Assembly: GCF_018449545.1 (NCBI RefSeq)
Contig: NZ_JAAVUR010000009.1
Span: 124,001-188,000, forward strand
Direction: 5' to 3'
Length of the DNA: 64,000 nt
Source of the DNA: Granulicella sp. dw_53
Lineage (GTDB): Bacteria; Acidobacteriota; Terriglobia; Terriglobales; Acidobacteriaceae
Shown: positions 45,220 through 53,814 of the stretch, piece by piece
Layout of the letters: each line of letters opens with the position of its first letter
Position numbering within the stretch: position 1 is the first letter of the stretch
Made by a program: the position numbers and the translations under genes
Notes under the pieces: model-generated
The model's database searches: none
What the model was told of the DNA's origin: nothing
The model's input: the letters and a program-made list of their open reading frames with translations, nothing else

Positions 45220-47427
45220 ATGCGTTCTACTTTGCTCCTGTTCTCAGGCCTATTTCTGCTTTCCATCGATGCTCCAATACAAGCTCAACAGTTGGGTGAG
45301 GCCGTTCGGAGCGATCTTGAAAGGCTGACGAATACCGTCGGCGTCTCAGGTTATGAAACTTCGGTTGGCACATATGTCTACGAGCAACTCGCTAAATACC
45401 ATCCGCAGCGGGACTCGATGGGAAATATTACTGTGACCTTTGGCTCTGGCGCTCCGCATCGGTTGGTGGCGGCTCCAATCGATGAGCCTGGATATGTTGT
45501 CAGCAAGATCGAGGGGGATGGGTATTTACGTGTCCAACGACTGCCGCAAGCGGGTCTTCCACCTCATTACAACGAGCTCCAGAATGCTCAACCCATGACG
45601 GTTGGGACACGCGATGGAAAGATGATTTCTGCCGTCACGGCTGGTCTTTCTATTCACCTGCAACCTGGAAGAACTAATCCGCCCGACCCTGACGATATCG
45701 ATAACCTGTACGTCGATATGGGGGCGCAGACCTCGGAAGAGGTGCTTCGTTCAGGTGTCGACGTTCTTAGCCCTATCGCCGCTGAGCGGCATCTGCTTGC
45801 GGTCGGAGCCACACAGTGGAGCGGTACGGCGGTGGGTGACCGCTTCGGCGCCGCGGTGTTGATGCAGTTGGCGCGATCTTTGCAAGGGGCACCTTTGCAC
45901 GGAACTACGACGCTTGCCTTTGTTGTCCAGCAGTGGACGGGATCGCGCGGACTAACGCGGGTCGTGCAAGAATCCCACCCTGATGAAGTGATATACATCG
46001 GACGCCCGAGAACCTCCGCAAATGCAAAGGTTGAGCCTACTGCAGCCTTGGGGTCTGGCGTGTGGACTTATACTTCCTCTACAGGTTCCGCCGATCTTGA
46101 TCCTTCCCTGCAGCAGGAACTGGAACGCGCAGGAACGGAGTTGCATCGCGGTGCGGCGGCGCCCTTCATAGTGCGAGGCTATGGGGCCGCGGCAGCTCTG
46201 CCCTCCCGAACGATACATCTCGGCGTTCCTCTTCTATGGCCGACGACGGCAGGAGAGACTTTGGACGAGCGCGATCTGGCCCAACTTCTTCGAATGTTCT
46301 TCAGATATTTGCACGTTGAACCGATGACTGTGGCTTCGCGTACTTCATTGCCACTGCAGTATGACGCCCTGCCGCAGCGGCCCTCGGTGGCTCCCTCTAC
46401 AGAGAGTCTGGTCAAGACTCTGAGCTTGACCTACGGCATAAGTGGCCACGAGGTTATGACTCATGATGCCATCAAGCAGTTACTGCCCCCCTGGGCGCAT
46501 CCCGAAACTGACGCGAGTGGGAATCTTATCTTGCGGTTGGGTTCGGCGTCGGCTGGGGCTGGTGTTCTCTTCATGGCGCACATGGACGAACTTGGCTTTC
46601 GTGTACGTGAGGTGTTGCCGGACGGAACGCTTGACCTGGAGAATAAAGGCGGGGGATCGCCTGCGTTTTACTGGGGTCATCCTGCAGTGATTCACACGTC
46701 GACGGGCATGCGTGGTGGCGTCGTGATGCTCCCCAGCGATTACGATACTGCCCAATTCCACTTCCCTACTGACTTCCGTATCGCTGCGAAACTTCACGTT
46801 GGCGCGGCCAATGCGCAAGGAGTAGCTGACTTAGGCATCCGAGTTGGAGATACCGTCACCATCCCCAAACGCTATCTTTCATTGCAGGGTAAGCGCGTCT
46901 CCATCCGAAGTCTGGACGATCGCGTTGGATGTGCCGCTCTATTGCGCGCGGTTTGGATGCTGGGTCCGACGTTTAAACGTAACGTCACCTTCGTATGGTC
47001 CACTCGCGAAGAGCTTGGGTTGGAAGGAGCCAGCGAGTATGCGGCCACCGCCGCCAAGGACGGGCGCGTTCCGGCGACTGTCTTTGCCCTGGATACCTTC
47101 GTCAGCTCCGATTCTCCGGTGGAATCGAAGCGGTTTGCAGATGCACAGTTAGGAAAGGGCTTCGTCATCCGCTCTATCGATAACTCGAATATCGTGCCAT
47201 GGAAGGACGTTAGAAAGCTTCAGGCACTTGCTCAACAACACAAGATTGCCGTTCAGTATGGAATCACCGGTGGAGGCAATGATGGATCCGCCTTTCAGCG
47301 TTATGGGTCTACCGATGTGGCGCTTAGCTGGCCGTTGCGCTACGCACACTCCCCTGCTGAGCTAATCGACCTTCGTGATTTGGAGGCTCTTGCAGAGATC
47401 ACATCGACCCTTGCGCTCAATTGGTGA
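45220..47427 (+). CDS. Exported tandem M42-type peptidase with degenerate N-half
   Basis: A 735-residue protein made of two M42 aminopeptidase-like halves behind a signal peptide (LLLFSGLFLLSIDAPIQAQ). The C-half (about 395-735) has an intact two-zinc site: AHMDE at 453-457, LDDRVG at 566-570 and REELGLEGA with Glu597-Glu598. In the N-half (about 25-370) the matching places read APIDE at 85-89 (His lost), GDRFG with Asp207 kept, and VQQWTG at 236-241 (both Glu lost), so this half is probably not catalytic. M42 enzymes remove N-terminal residues from peptides and usually are single-domain and cytosolic. Export and duplication are both unusual. I start at the ATG at 45220, just before the signal. 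Confidence 0.85.
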   Translation: MRSTLLLFSGLFLLSIDAPIQAQQLGEAVRSDLERLTNTVGVSGYETSVGTYVYEQLAKYHPQRDSMGNITVTFGSGAPHRLVAAPIDEPGYVVSKIEGDGYLRVQRLPQAGLPPHYNELQNAQPMTVGTRDGKMISAVTAGLSIHLQPGRTNPPDPDDIDNLYVDMGAQTSEEVLRSGVDVLSPIAAERHLLAVGATQWSGTAVGDRFGAAVLMQLARSLQGAPLHGTTTLAFVVQQWTGSRGLTRVVQESHPDEVIYIGRPRTSANAKVEPTAALGSGVWTYTSSTGSADLDPSLQQELERAGTELHRGAAAPFIVRGYGAAAALPSRTIHLGVPLLWPTTAGETLDERDLAQLLRMFFRYLHVEPMTVASRTSLPLQYDALPQRPSVAPSTESLVKTLSLTYGISGHEVMTHDAIKQLLPPWAHPETDASGNLILRLGSASAGAGVLFMAHMDELGFRVREVLPDGTLDLENKGGGSPAFYWGHPAVIHTSTGMRGGVVMLPSDYDTAQFHFPTDFRIAAKLHVGAANAQGVADLGIRVGDTVTIPKRYLSLQGKRVSIRSLDDRVGCAALLRAVWMLGPTFKRNVTFVWSTREELGLEGASEYAATAAKDGRVPATVFALDTFVSSDSPVESKRFADAQLGKGFVIRSIDNSNIVPWKDVRKLQALAQQHKIAVQYGITGGGNDGSAFQRYGSTDVALSWPLRYAHSPAELIDLRDLEALAEITSTLALNW

Positions 47428-47449
47428 TCTTCAGAAGGCGCTGCGTGAC

Positions 47450-47483
47450 GCACAAATGCCCGAACAAGTTCGGGCATTTGTGC
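47450..47483. terminator. Bidirectional terminator between convergent genes
   Basis: A 16-bp perfect stem (GCACAAATGCCCGAAC and its complement) around a 2-base centre lies between the stop of the M42 peptidase (47427) and the stop of the receptor (47506). With A- and T-rich arms it can serve both strands. Confidence 0.8.
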
Positions 47484-47505
47484 AGAGCAGTCGATTGCGG
47501 AGCGG

Positions 47506-50500
47506 TTAGAAGGTAAACCTTCCGGAGAACTGGAAGGCTCGGGCATCGGCGCTGGCGAAGTTGACAGTACCGAAAGTGCTTGTGTCCACGTTGGAGCCGA
47601 TCTGGTTATTGCCGGCGTTGTTGCCGAAGTTGACTGAGTTGGTTACGTTCTGGCAGTCAACTCCGAAGATGAACTTCGCGCGGTCCGTTAGATCAAACGT
47701 GCGGTGAAGGTTGCTGGTAAGGCGATAGAAGCCAGGACCTCGCAGACCGTAGGGAGCGATGCGTGAGGAGTCGCCGATCTTGAACATGCCGGAGTCGCAG
47801 AATGGTCCAGTGGTGGATGCGCAGGGTGCGCCGCCCACTCCAGCGCCAGCAGCTCCGGTCAGCGCTCCATTGAGGTAGCTGAGGGTTCCAAGGTTGGCTG
47901 CAGTTGCGCCTTTACCCCAACCGCCGTTTTTTCTGACGGCACCAGAGAAGTTCGGATTTACATCCGGCATACAGGTAGCTGTACCCGCTCCTACGTTCTG
48001 GTTCGAGGCGTTGCAGGTAGCAACGATTGGCAGAGGGATGCCAGAGGAGTACTGGAAGATATTTCCCGTCTGCCATCCGCCGAGGAGAGTGCGAACGAGG
48101 AAGTGATTGCCCCCAATCTTGTTTTTGCCGAAGGGAGATTGATACACGCCGTAGATGCTGAGGTTCTGCGGAATGCTGTTGAGGCTGACGGAACGATCGA
48201 TACGGTTTTGCGACCAGGCGCGACCTGAGGCTGTCGCGGATGCAGGAAGGGCGTAGCCGCTGCGAGATGTACCCGCGTCGTCGATGGTCTTGGCGTAGGT
48301 GTAGTTGACTGTGATGGTAAGACCCTGAGCAGCGCGTTTCGCCACGGAGAGCTGGAAGGCGTTGTAGTTGCCGTTGGCGACGTTGCCCCATGGGTCGGTG
48401 GTGGTGTTGTACTGCGGCATCCAGGTGAGCATGTGAGCAATGGTCGCGTTGCTGCTAAGTGCTGCCGCCGCGGTGTACCCGGCATATGGGACGGGAATGG
48501 TGACTCCGGTTGCGGCCTGAGCAGCGGCAATATTGGCTGGAGTAGCCGCCTTTGTGAGGTTTGCGCCTAGAGCGTAATACTTCGGATCTAGCTGTCCGGA
48601 CTGAAGACCGCGAAGGTTGCTGTTGGTGCTACCGATGAAGTGGCTCTGGCTTCCAACGTAGTTTGCTGTGACGGTGATGTCCTTGGTGATCTCACGCTGC
48701 ATACCAAAGTTCCAGAAGTTGAAGGTTGGAGCGCGACCTCCGAGGTAGGGGTCCGCGTAGGCGATGCTGGTTCCATTGCCTGCAAAGTTTCCTGAGCTTC
48801 CGTTGCAAGGAGTGAAGCTCTGTCCAGAGCAGACGTAGTATCCAGTACCGAGGGTCTGGCTGACTGCGTTGATGCCGGCAGGGGGGGCTAACGCAAATCC
48901 CGGACCGCCCCAGGTAGCGTTCGGGGCCGAGAATGCGGGGTTGGGATTGAGATAGAAGGCGGGACCCGAGAAGCTATCCGTCAGAGTGGTGGTACTGGTG
49001 AATCCTAACTGTCCTGTACCGCTTGACGCTCCACCTGCGCCACCGGTGCCACCGGCGTGCGAGTAGAGGATGCCGAAGCCGGCACGTATGACGGTCTTGT
49101 CATCGATGGAGTATGCGAGACCGAGACGAGGACCAAAGTTTTTGTAGAAGTTGTTTACCGGTGTGCGGCAGTTGCAGCTAACACCAGCTCCGCGGTTGCC
49201 CGCGAACTGAAGCGCGCCAAGATTGCCTGTAACCGGGTTGGCGATGTTGGGGTTCAAGAAGGACCAGCGATCCTGAGCTTCATTGAAGGTAGGCAGATAA
49301 TCCCAACGCAGGCCGATGTTCAGCGTCAGCTTGGGAATGACTTTGAAGTCATCCTGACCGTAGACGGCGAAGGGATGGAAGCGGCCGCCGAGGACGCCAA
49401 AGGGCTGCTGCGTGACGGTCGAGTTACTGACGGCGCCTAAGAGATAGCTGGCATAGGAGTAGCCAGTGTTCGAAGTGTAGGCCGAAGGCGCCGAGCCTGT
49501 ACCTGTCACGGCGGCAGTCGAGTTCGTGCTCCATGTGAGGGTCGTGGGCAGAGAGGCTCCATCTGCAGTGCTGGCGTTGTTCTCTAGCCACTGGTACTGA
49601 AAGCCGAAGTTCATGGAGTGCTTGCCCCTGAGGTAGGACAGGTTGTCTTTCAGGGTATAGGTCTCGGAGACGTTGGTGGTGGTGGGAGTGTTCCCAACCC
49701 AGTTAGCAGGGGAGTTGCTGCCGCTAAAGGTCGTGTTGGGAAAGTTCTCCGAGGCCTGGCCTGCAGGAAGTCCGAGGATGCCAGAGGAAGCAGCGGAGTA
49801 GAGGGGATTGCCCTGGGTGATGTTCTGCACCGGAGGACCACCGAAGTTCATGAAGCCGAATTTGAACTGGTTGACAAGGTTCGGAGTGAGGATGAAGGTG
49901 TGCTCCAAAGAGACCCAGTGGCCGCCCACGGTAGACAGAGTGCTCGCGAGGTAGGGGACGGGAAGATTCGCGCCATTGGTGGAAGTAATGGCAGCATTGG
50001 TAAATGGCACGGCGTGCCGGTTTCCACCGGTGAGGACCATGGAGAGAGTCTGGCGGGGAGAGATGGTGTAGTCGATGCGACCAGAGTAGAGCCAGTTGTC
50101 GAAGCCCTGAGGCTGTCCGCCGAGGAAATTATTCTGAATAACGCCGGTCTGATCGATCGTAGGGGCAGGCAGGTACTGCTGCATGTAGCGGGTGATAGGC
50201 GAGAGCTGGCTTGCGGGGATCACGTTGACTCTGCCGGGCGAGACGATGACGGGATTACCCGCAGCACCGTTACCCGCACCAGCTCCGTAGCCGTATTGAT
50301 AGCGGCAGGGGCCGGTGGTGCTGTGCGCGGTGCAAGCTGCCTGAGTCGTGGGATCGTAGATAGGATAGTTGATTAACGAAGTATTCCCCAGACCACCGGT
50401 AACGGGGTTGGCAGGTATAAGTTCCTGAAAGTTACCTTGCCGCATGAGCGTGGTGGGGATAGTGCTGGCGCTGGGGTTGGCGGCGATGCGGGAGCGGAAC

Positions 50501-51543
50501 TTGTCGTAGGTGGCGAAGAAGAAGAGCTTGTCGTGGCCGTTGATGATATGGGGGATGGTGATGGGGCCGCCGATGGTGAAGCCAAGCTCAGTCTGGTGCT
50601 CGGCGGGCTTGGGGCCGGGGACGCTGACGAATGCGCCGTTCTGGACGATCTTTGTGACGTTGCCGCCGCCGGGTTTGGTGGAGAAGGACCAGGCGTCGAA
50701 GATGGTGTTGCGAAAGTAGGCGAAGATCGCGCCGTGGTACTTGTTGCCACCGGATTTGGTGTTGTAGTTCTCAAGACCAGCGCCCTGATACTCGGCGTTG
50801 AAGCCGCTGGTGACGACTTTGATCTGGTCGATGGCTTCGAGGGGGACGATATTAAAGATGGGACGGTTGTCGCCCTGCTGGGAGAGGGTGGTGAGCGGGA
50901 GGCCGTCGAGATAGAGCTCTCCGACGCGCTGGCCGGTGCCGCCGATGATGGAAGAACGTCCGCCGGGATTGACCTGGGCACCGGGAAGGAGGTTCGAGAA
51001 CTGGGTGACGTCGCGCTGCTGGCTGCCGGTGATCATAACAGGCAATGCCGTGTAGGTGGCGTTGTCGATGGTGCCGCCGAGGGTGGAGTTGGTGGTCTCG
51101 AGCGCCGGCGGGGCATCGGTGACGGTGACGATATCGCCCGCGCTGCCGGCTTTAAGGGAGACGTTGAGACCGACGTTGCTAAGGGCGTTCACCTGGATGT
51201 TTTCCTGCTTGAAGGTGCTAAAACCCGCAGCGGTGACGGTGAGGCTATACATGCCAGGGATGATCGGAGAGATGTTATAGAGGCCGTCTCCCGAGGCGAC
51301 ACGCTTCGTTTCGACGCCGGTATTAACATTACGTGCGACGACGGCGGCGCCGGGGATGAACGCGCCGGTCGAGTCTGCCACTGTGCCTGAAATGGCTCCT
51401 TCTCCGCCGGTCTGGGCAGGCGCGAAGGAGGGAGCAAGGGTGACGCAAAGGGTTAGCAGGAGAGCGGTAAGGCTGGCTGAGATCTTGCGGAGCGACGACT
51501 TGGGAGAGGACTGGATATGGACTGGCTGATTGTTCAATGACAT
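47506..51543 (-). CDS. TonB-dependent receptor, giant Oar-like
   Basis: The largest receptor here, 1345 residues. It has a signal peptide (SASLTALLLTLCVTLAPSFAPAQ), a carboxypeptidase-regulatory-like domain (GAISGTVADSTGAFIPGAAV), and a plug with LYLDGLPLTTLSQQGDN and a YNTKSGGNKYHG box. The barrel has ELGFTIGGPITIP and FFFATYDKFR and ends FQFSGRFTF. AGGAG lies ten bases before the ATG. The first quarter is coded with unusually high third-position G/C, giving long open frames on the opposite strand (about 50400-51400), which are not genes. It is convergent with the M42 peptidase. The ligand is unknown; the size class fits receptors thought to take up polysaccharide or peptide fragments. Confidence 0.92.
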   Translation of the reverse strand: MSLNNQPVHIQSSPKSSLRKISASLTALLLTLCVTLAPSFAPAQTGGEGAISGTVADSTGAFIPGAAVVARNVNTGVETKRVASGDGLYNISPIIPGMYSLTVTAAGFSTFKQENIQVNALSNVGLNVSLKAGSAGDIVTVTDAPPALETTNSTLGGTIDNATYTALPVMITGSQQRDVTQFSNLLPGAQVNPGGRSSIIGGTGQRVGELYLDGLPLTTLSQQGDNRPIFNIVPLEAIDQIKVVTSGFNAEYQGAGLENYNTKSGGNKYHGAIFAYFRNTIFDAWSFSTKPGGGNVTKIVQNGAFVSVPGPKPAEHQTELGFTIGGPITIPHIINGHDKLFFFATYDKFRSRIAANPSASTIPTTLMRQGNFQELIPANPVTGGLGNTSLINYPIYDPTTQAACTAHSTTGPCRYQYGYGAGAGNGAAGNPVIVSPGRVNVIPASQLSPITRYMQQYLPAPTIDQTGVIQNNFLGGQPQGFDNWLYSGRIDYTISPRQTLSMVLTGGNRHAVPFTNAAITSTNGANLPVPYLASTLSTVGGHWVSLEHTFILTPNLVNQFKFGFMNFGGPPVQNITQGNPLYSAASSGILGLPAGQASENFPNTTFSGSNSPANWVGNTPTTTNVSETYTLKDNLSYLRGKHSMNFGFQYQWLENNASTADGASLPTTLTWSTNSTAAVTGTGSAPSAYTSNTGYSYASYLLGAVSNSTVTQQPFGVLGGRFHPFAVYGQDDFKVIPKLTLNIGLRWDYLPTFNEAQDRWSFLNPNIANPVTGNLGALQFAGNRGAGVSCNCRTPVNNFYKNFGPRLGLAYSIDDKTVIRAGFGILYSHAGGTGGAGGASSGTGQLGFTSTTTLTDSFSGPAFYLNPNPAFSAPNATWGGPGFALAPPAGINAVSQTLGTGYYVCSGQSFTPCNGSSGNFAGNGTSIAYADPYLGGRAPTFNFWNFGMQREITKDITVTANYVGSQSHFIGSTNSNLRGLQSGQLDPKYYALGANLTKAATPANIAAAQAATGVTIPVPYAGYTAAAALSSNATIAHMLTWMPQYNTTTDPWGNVANGNYNAFQLSVAKRAAQGLTITVNYTYAKTIDDAGTSRSGYALPASATASGRAWSQNRIDRSVSLNSIPQNLSIYGVYQSPFGKNKIGGNHFLVRTLLGGWQTGNIFQYSSGIPLPIVATCNASNQNVGAGTATCMPDVNPNFSGAVRKNGGWGKGATAANLGTLSYLNGALTGAAGAGVGGAPCASTTGPFCDSGMFKIGDSSRIAPYGLRGPGFYRLTSNLHRTFDLTDRAKFIFGVDCQNVTNSVNFGNNAGNNQIGSNVDTSTFGTVNFASADARAFQFSGRFTF

Positions 51544-51855
51544 TGGGATGTTGCTCCTGTGCGTGCACTCTTTTGAACCGGAAGGCGGATATTTCGCGCC
51601 CGATATCCGATAGAGAAACTATTTCTTTGTGCGCATGGAAGATAACGGATTGGTTAAACGTTCGTCAAGGAGATTCGCGAAAGTGGTTGCCCATTTGATA
51701 CGCCTGATGTAAGCGGTTACCAAAGACGAGGGATTTCAGGCGTTCGCAGCCTCAACGCTGTTTGTATTACAGGCAGGAGAGAGCGGCACGCAGGTCCCAT
51801 AACTATCGGACCTCGTATCAAATGGAAGAGTTTCGCGAAAGACTGCTCGGAGAGG
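51544..51855. promoter_or_regulatory. Intergenic region with inverted repeats
   Basis: Contains CGGATAT/ATATCCG arms (51586-51592 and 51603-51609) about 45 bases before the receptor start, which could be an operator, and a LacI-like half-palindrome AAACGTT near 51655. A 12-bp perfect inverted pair, CCATTTGATACG (51691-51702) and its complement (51814-51825), is flanked on both outer sides by TCGCGAAA and brackets about 110 bases. Confidence 0.5.
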
Positions 51856-53628
51856 TCAGGCCAAAACGGGTTGGTGGAGATAGGACTCGGAGGCTGCACG
51901 CGCGGTGGACGATGGAAGTATCGAGGGGAGCTCGTAGGAGTTGGTAAAGTACTGGGCGAGCATGCGATGGGTGTTGAAAAAGGTACCGTTTATGGCGATG
52001 CAGTGGCGCTGCATGGCGGCCCAGGCAGCGAAATCGGCGTAGAGCGGGGCCACGGAGTGCTCGAGCTTCTGGTAGAGGCTTGCGGCCTCGGCGTCTTCGG
52101 TGTCGCCGTCTTCGATGGCCCAACCGGTGGTGTTCTCGGCGCAGCCCTCGATCCACCAGCCGTCGAGGATGGAGAGCGATGGGACGCCATTGAGGGCGGC
52201 CTTCATGCCGGAGGTTCCGGAGGCCTCGTAGGGGCGGCGAGGGGTGTTGAGCCAGACATCTACGCCCTGGGTGAGCATGGCGCCGAGTTCCCAGTCATAG
52301 TTTTCGAGATAGACGATCTTGAGGGCGGAGGAGTTGAGGGTGGCGGCCTCGGCGAAGACGTCGCGGATGAGACCCTTGCCAGCAACATCGGCTGGGTGGG
52401 CCTTGCCGGCGAAGAGGATCTGCAGGCCACCGATCTTCTCCGCGATGGCGACGAGGCGGGCAGGATCGTGGAAGAGGAGGCTGGCACGCTTGTAGGTAGC
52501 GACACGGCGGGCGAAGCCGAGGGTGAGGACGTTGGGATCGAAGGTCTGGGCGGTGCGGGTCTGAACCTCCGCGAAGAGGCGGAGCTTGCCCTCGCGATGC
52601 GTGGCGGCGATGGTGGCAGGGGCGATGCCGTAAGCGGAGCGGAGATACTGGTTGTCCGTACGCCATGCAGGGGCTTGGGTATCCAATAGCTGCTGGAAGG
52701 GCTTGGAGAGCCAAGTAGCGGCGTGGACGCCGTTGGTGATGGCGTGGACGGGATACTCAGGGAACATCTGCTGGGAGACGATGCCGTGCTGCATCGCGAC
52801 TCCGTTGACGAAACGGGAGAAGCGCAGCGCGATGTAGGTCATATTCATCAGGCCATTGTGGAGGCAGCCGGTGCGTTCGATGGCGGTGGCGCGATCATGG
52901 CCGAGGATCTGATTCATTTGATCGAGACCGAACTGATCGTGTCCGGCTGGAACTGGGGTATGGGTAGTAAAGACGCATTGCCGGCGGACGACTTCGATGT
53001 CGGCGTCGGTAGCGTCGCGGAGCGGGGCTCCGTTGAGTTGGGCTTCGAGCAGACCGATGGTGAGGAGGGCGGCGTGGCCCTCGTTCATGTGATAGACCTG
53101 AGGCTTGCAGTTGAGGGAGCGAAGGAGAGCGATGCCGCCGAGACCGAGGATGGTCTCCTGACAGAGGCGGTAGTAGGTATCTCCGCCGTAGAGGTGGTCC
53201 GTGAGACGGCGATCCCAAGGGTCGTTGCCTTCGACGTCGGAGTCGAGCAGGAAGACGGGGACGATATGTCCCGTAACGCCGATGACATCGAAGCGCCAGG
53301 CATGGAGGAGGACTTCCCTGCCCTGCATGGAGACGGAGACTACCTCGTTGGCAGATGGGAGGGTTGTTTCGGGAGACCAGGGAACGTCGGACTCAGTCTG
53401 CTGGCCGACGGCGTCGAGATGCTGGCGGAAGTAGCCACGACGGTGCGCGAGGGAGACAGCGAGCATGGGAGCAGCGGTGTCGGCCGCGGAGCGAAGGGTG
53501 TCCCCGGCAAGCATTCCTAAACCGCCAGAATAGGTGGGAAGGGACGGGGAGAGGGCGATTTCCATGGAGAAGTAAGCTACCGTGCGAGAGGCAAGATCCA
53601 GATTAGCGGGAGTTTGGGAAAAGCTCAT
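51856..53628 (-). CDS. glgP: Alpha-glucan phosphorylase, short form
   Basis: Cytosolic GT35 enzyme that releases glucose-1-phosphate from glycogen or maltodextrin, using pyridoxal phosphate. The 590 residues match the short bacterial alpha-glucan phosphorylase form. Visible marks are VAYFSMEIALSPSLPTYSGGLGMLAGD at the start (shown here only as family landmark), HMNEGHAALL, FTTHTPVPAGHD, FAGKAHP, and the PLP-lysine segment EASGTSGMKAALNG near residue 485. Where many relatives have WWDEG after the lysine loop, this protein has WWIEGCAENTTGW, a small variation. The start ATG at 53628 is preceded by AGGAAATC. It is isolated, with 185 bases to the decarboxylase upstream. Confidence 0.92.
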   Translation of the reverse strand: MSFSQTPANLDLASRTVAYFSMEIALSPSLPTYSGGLGMLAGDTLRSAADTAAPMLAVSLAHRRGYFRQHLDAVGQQTESDVPWSPETTLPSANEVVSVSMQGREVLLHAWRFDVIGVTGHIVPVFLLDSDVEGNDPWDRRLTDHLYGGDTYYRLCQETILGLGGIALLRSLNCKPQVYHMNEGHAALLTIGLLEAQLNGAPLRDATDADIEVVRRQCVFTTHTPVPAGHDQFGLDQMNQILGHDRATAIERTGCLHNGLMNMTYIALRFSRFVNGVAMQHGIVSQQMFPEYPVHAITNGVHAATWLSKPFQQLLDTQAPAWRTDNQYLRSAYGIAPATIAATHREGKLRLFAEVQTRTAQTFDPNVLTLGFARRVATYKRASLLFHDPARLVAIAEKIGGLQILFAGKAHPADVAGKGLIRDVFAEAATLNSSALKIVYLENYDWELGAMLTQGVDVWLNTPRRPYEASGTSGMKAALNGVPSLSILDGWWIEGCAENTTGWAIEDGDTEDAEAASLYQKLEHSVAPLYADFAAWAAMQRHCIAINGTFFNTHRMLAQYFTNSYELPSILPSSTARAASESYLHQPVLA

Positions 53629-53814
53629 GCGGAGATGATTTCCTTTTCTGTGCCGGTAGACGTCCCGACGGTGTTGCTGCTCCAGATATATCGGCGCCCT
53701 GCGAACACTGGGAGGGCCATCCGTTAACCCCTGATGTCTCCAAGTTTAGCAAAATGGGCCTGGAGAGGGGGATTTGCGGTAGGGCAAAAGACGTATTGAC
53801 GACATATAGACCAG

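Noticed and set aside
50437..51390. A 317-residue plus-strand open frame opposite the giant receptor.
   Set aside because: Gly/Asp/Val-rich, low complexity, explained by strong third-position GC bias of the receptor's N-terminal part.
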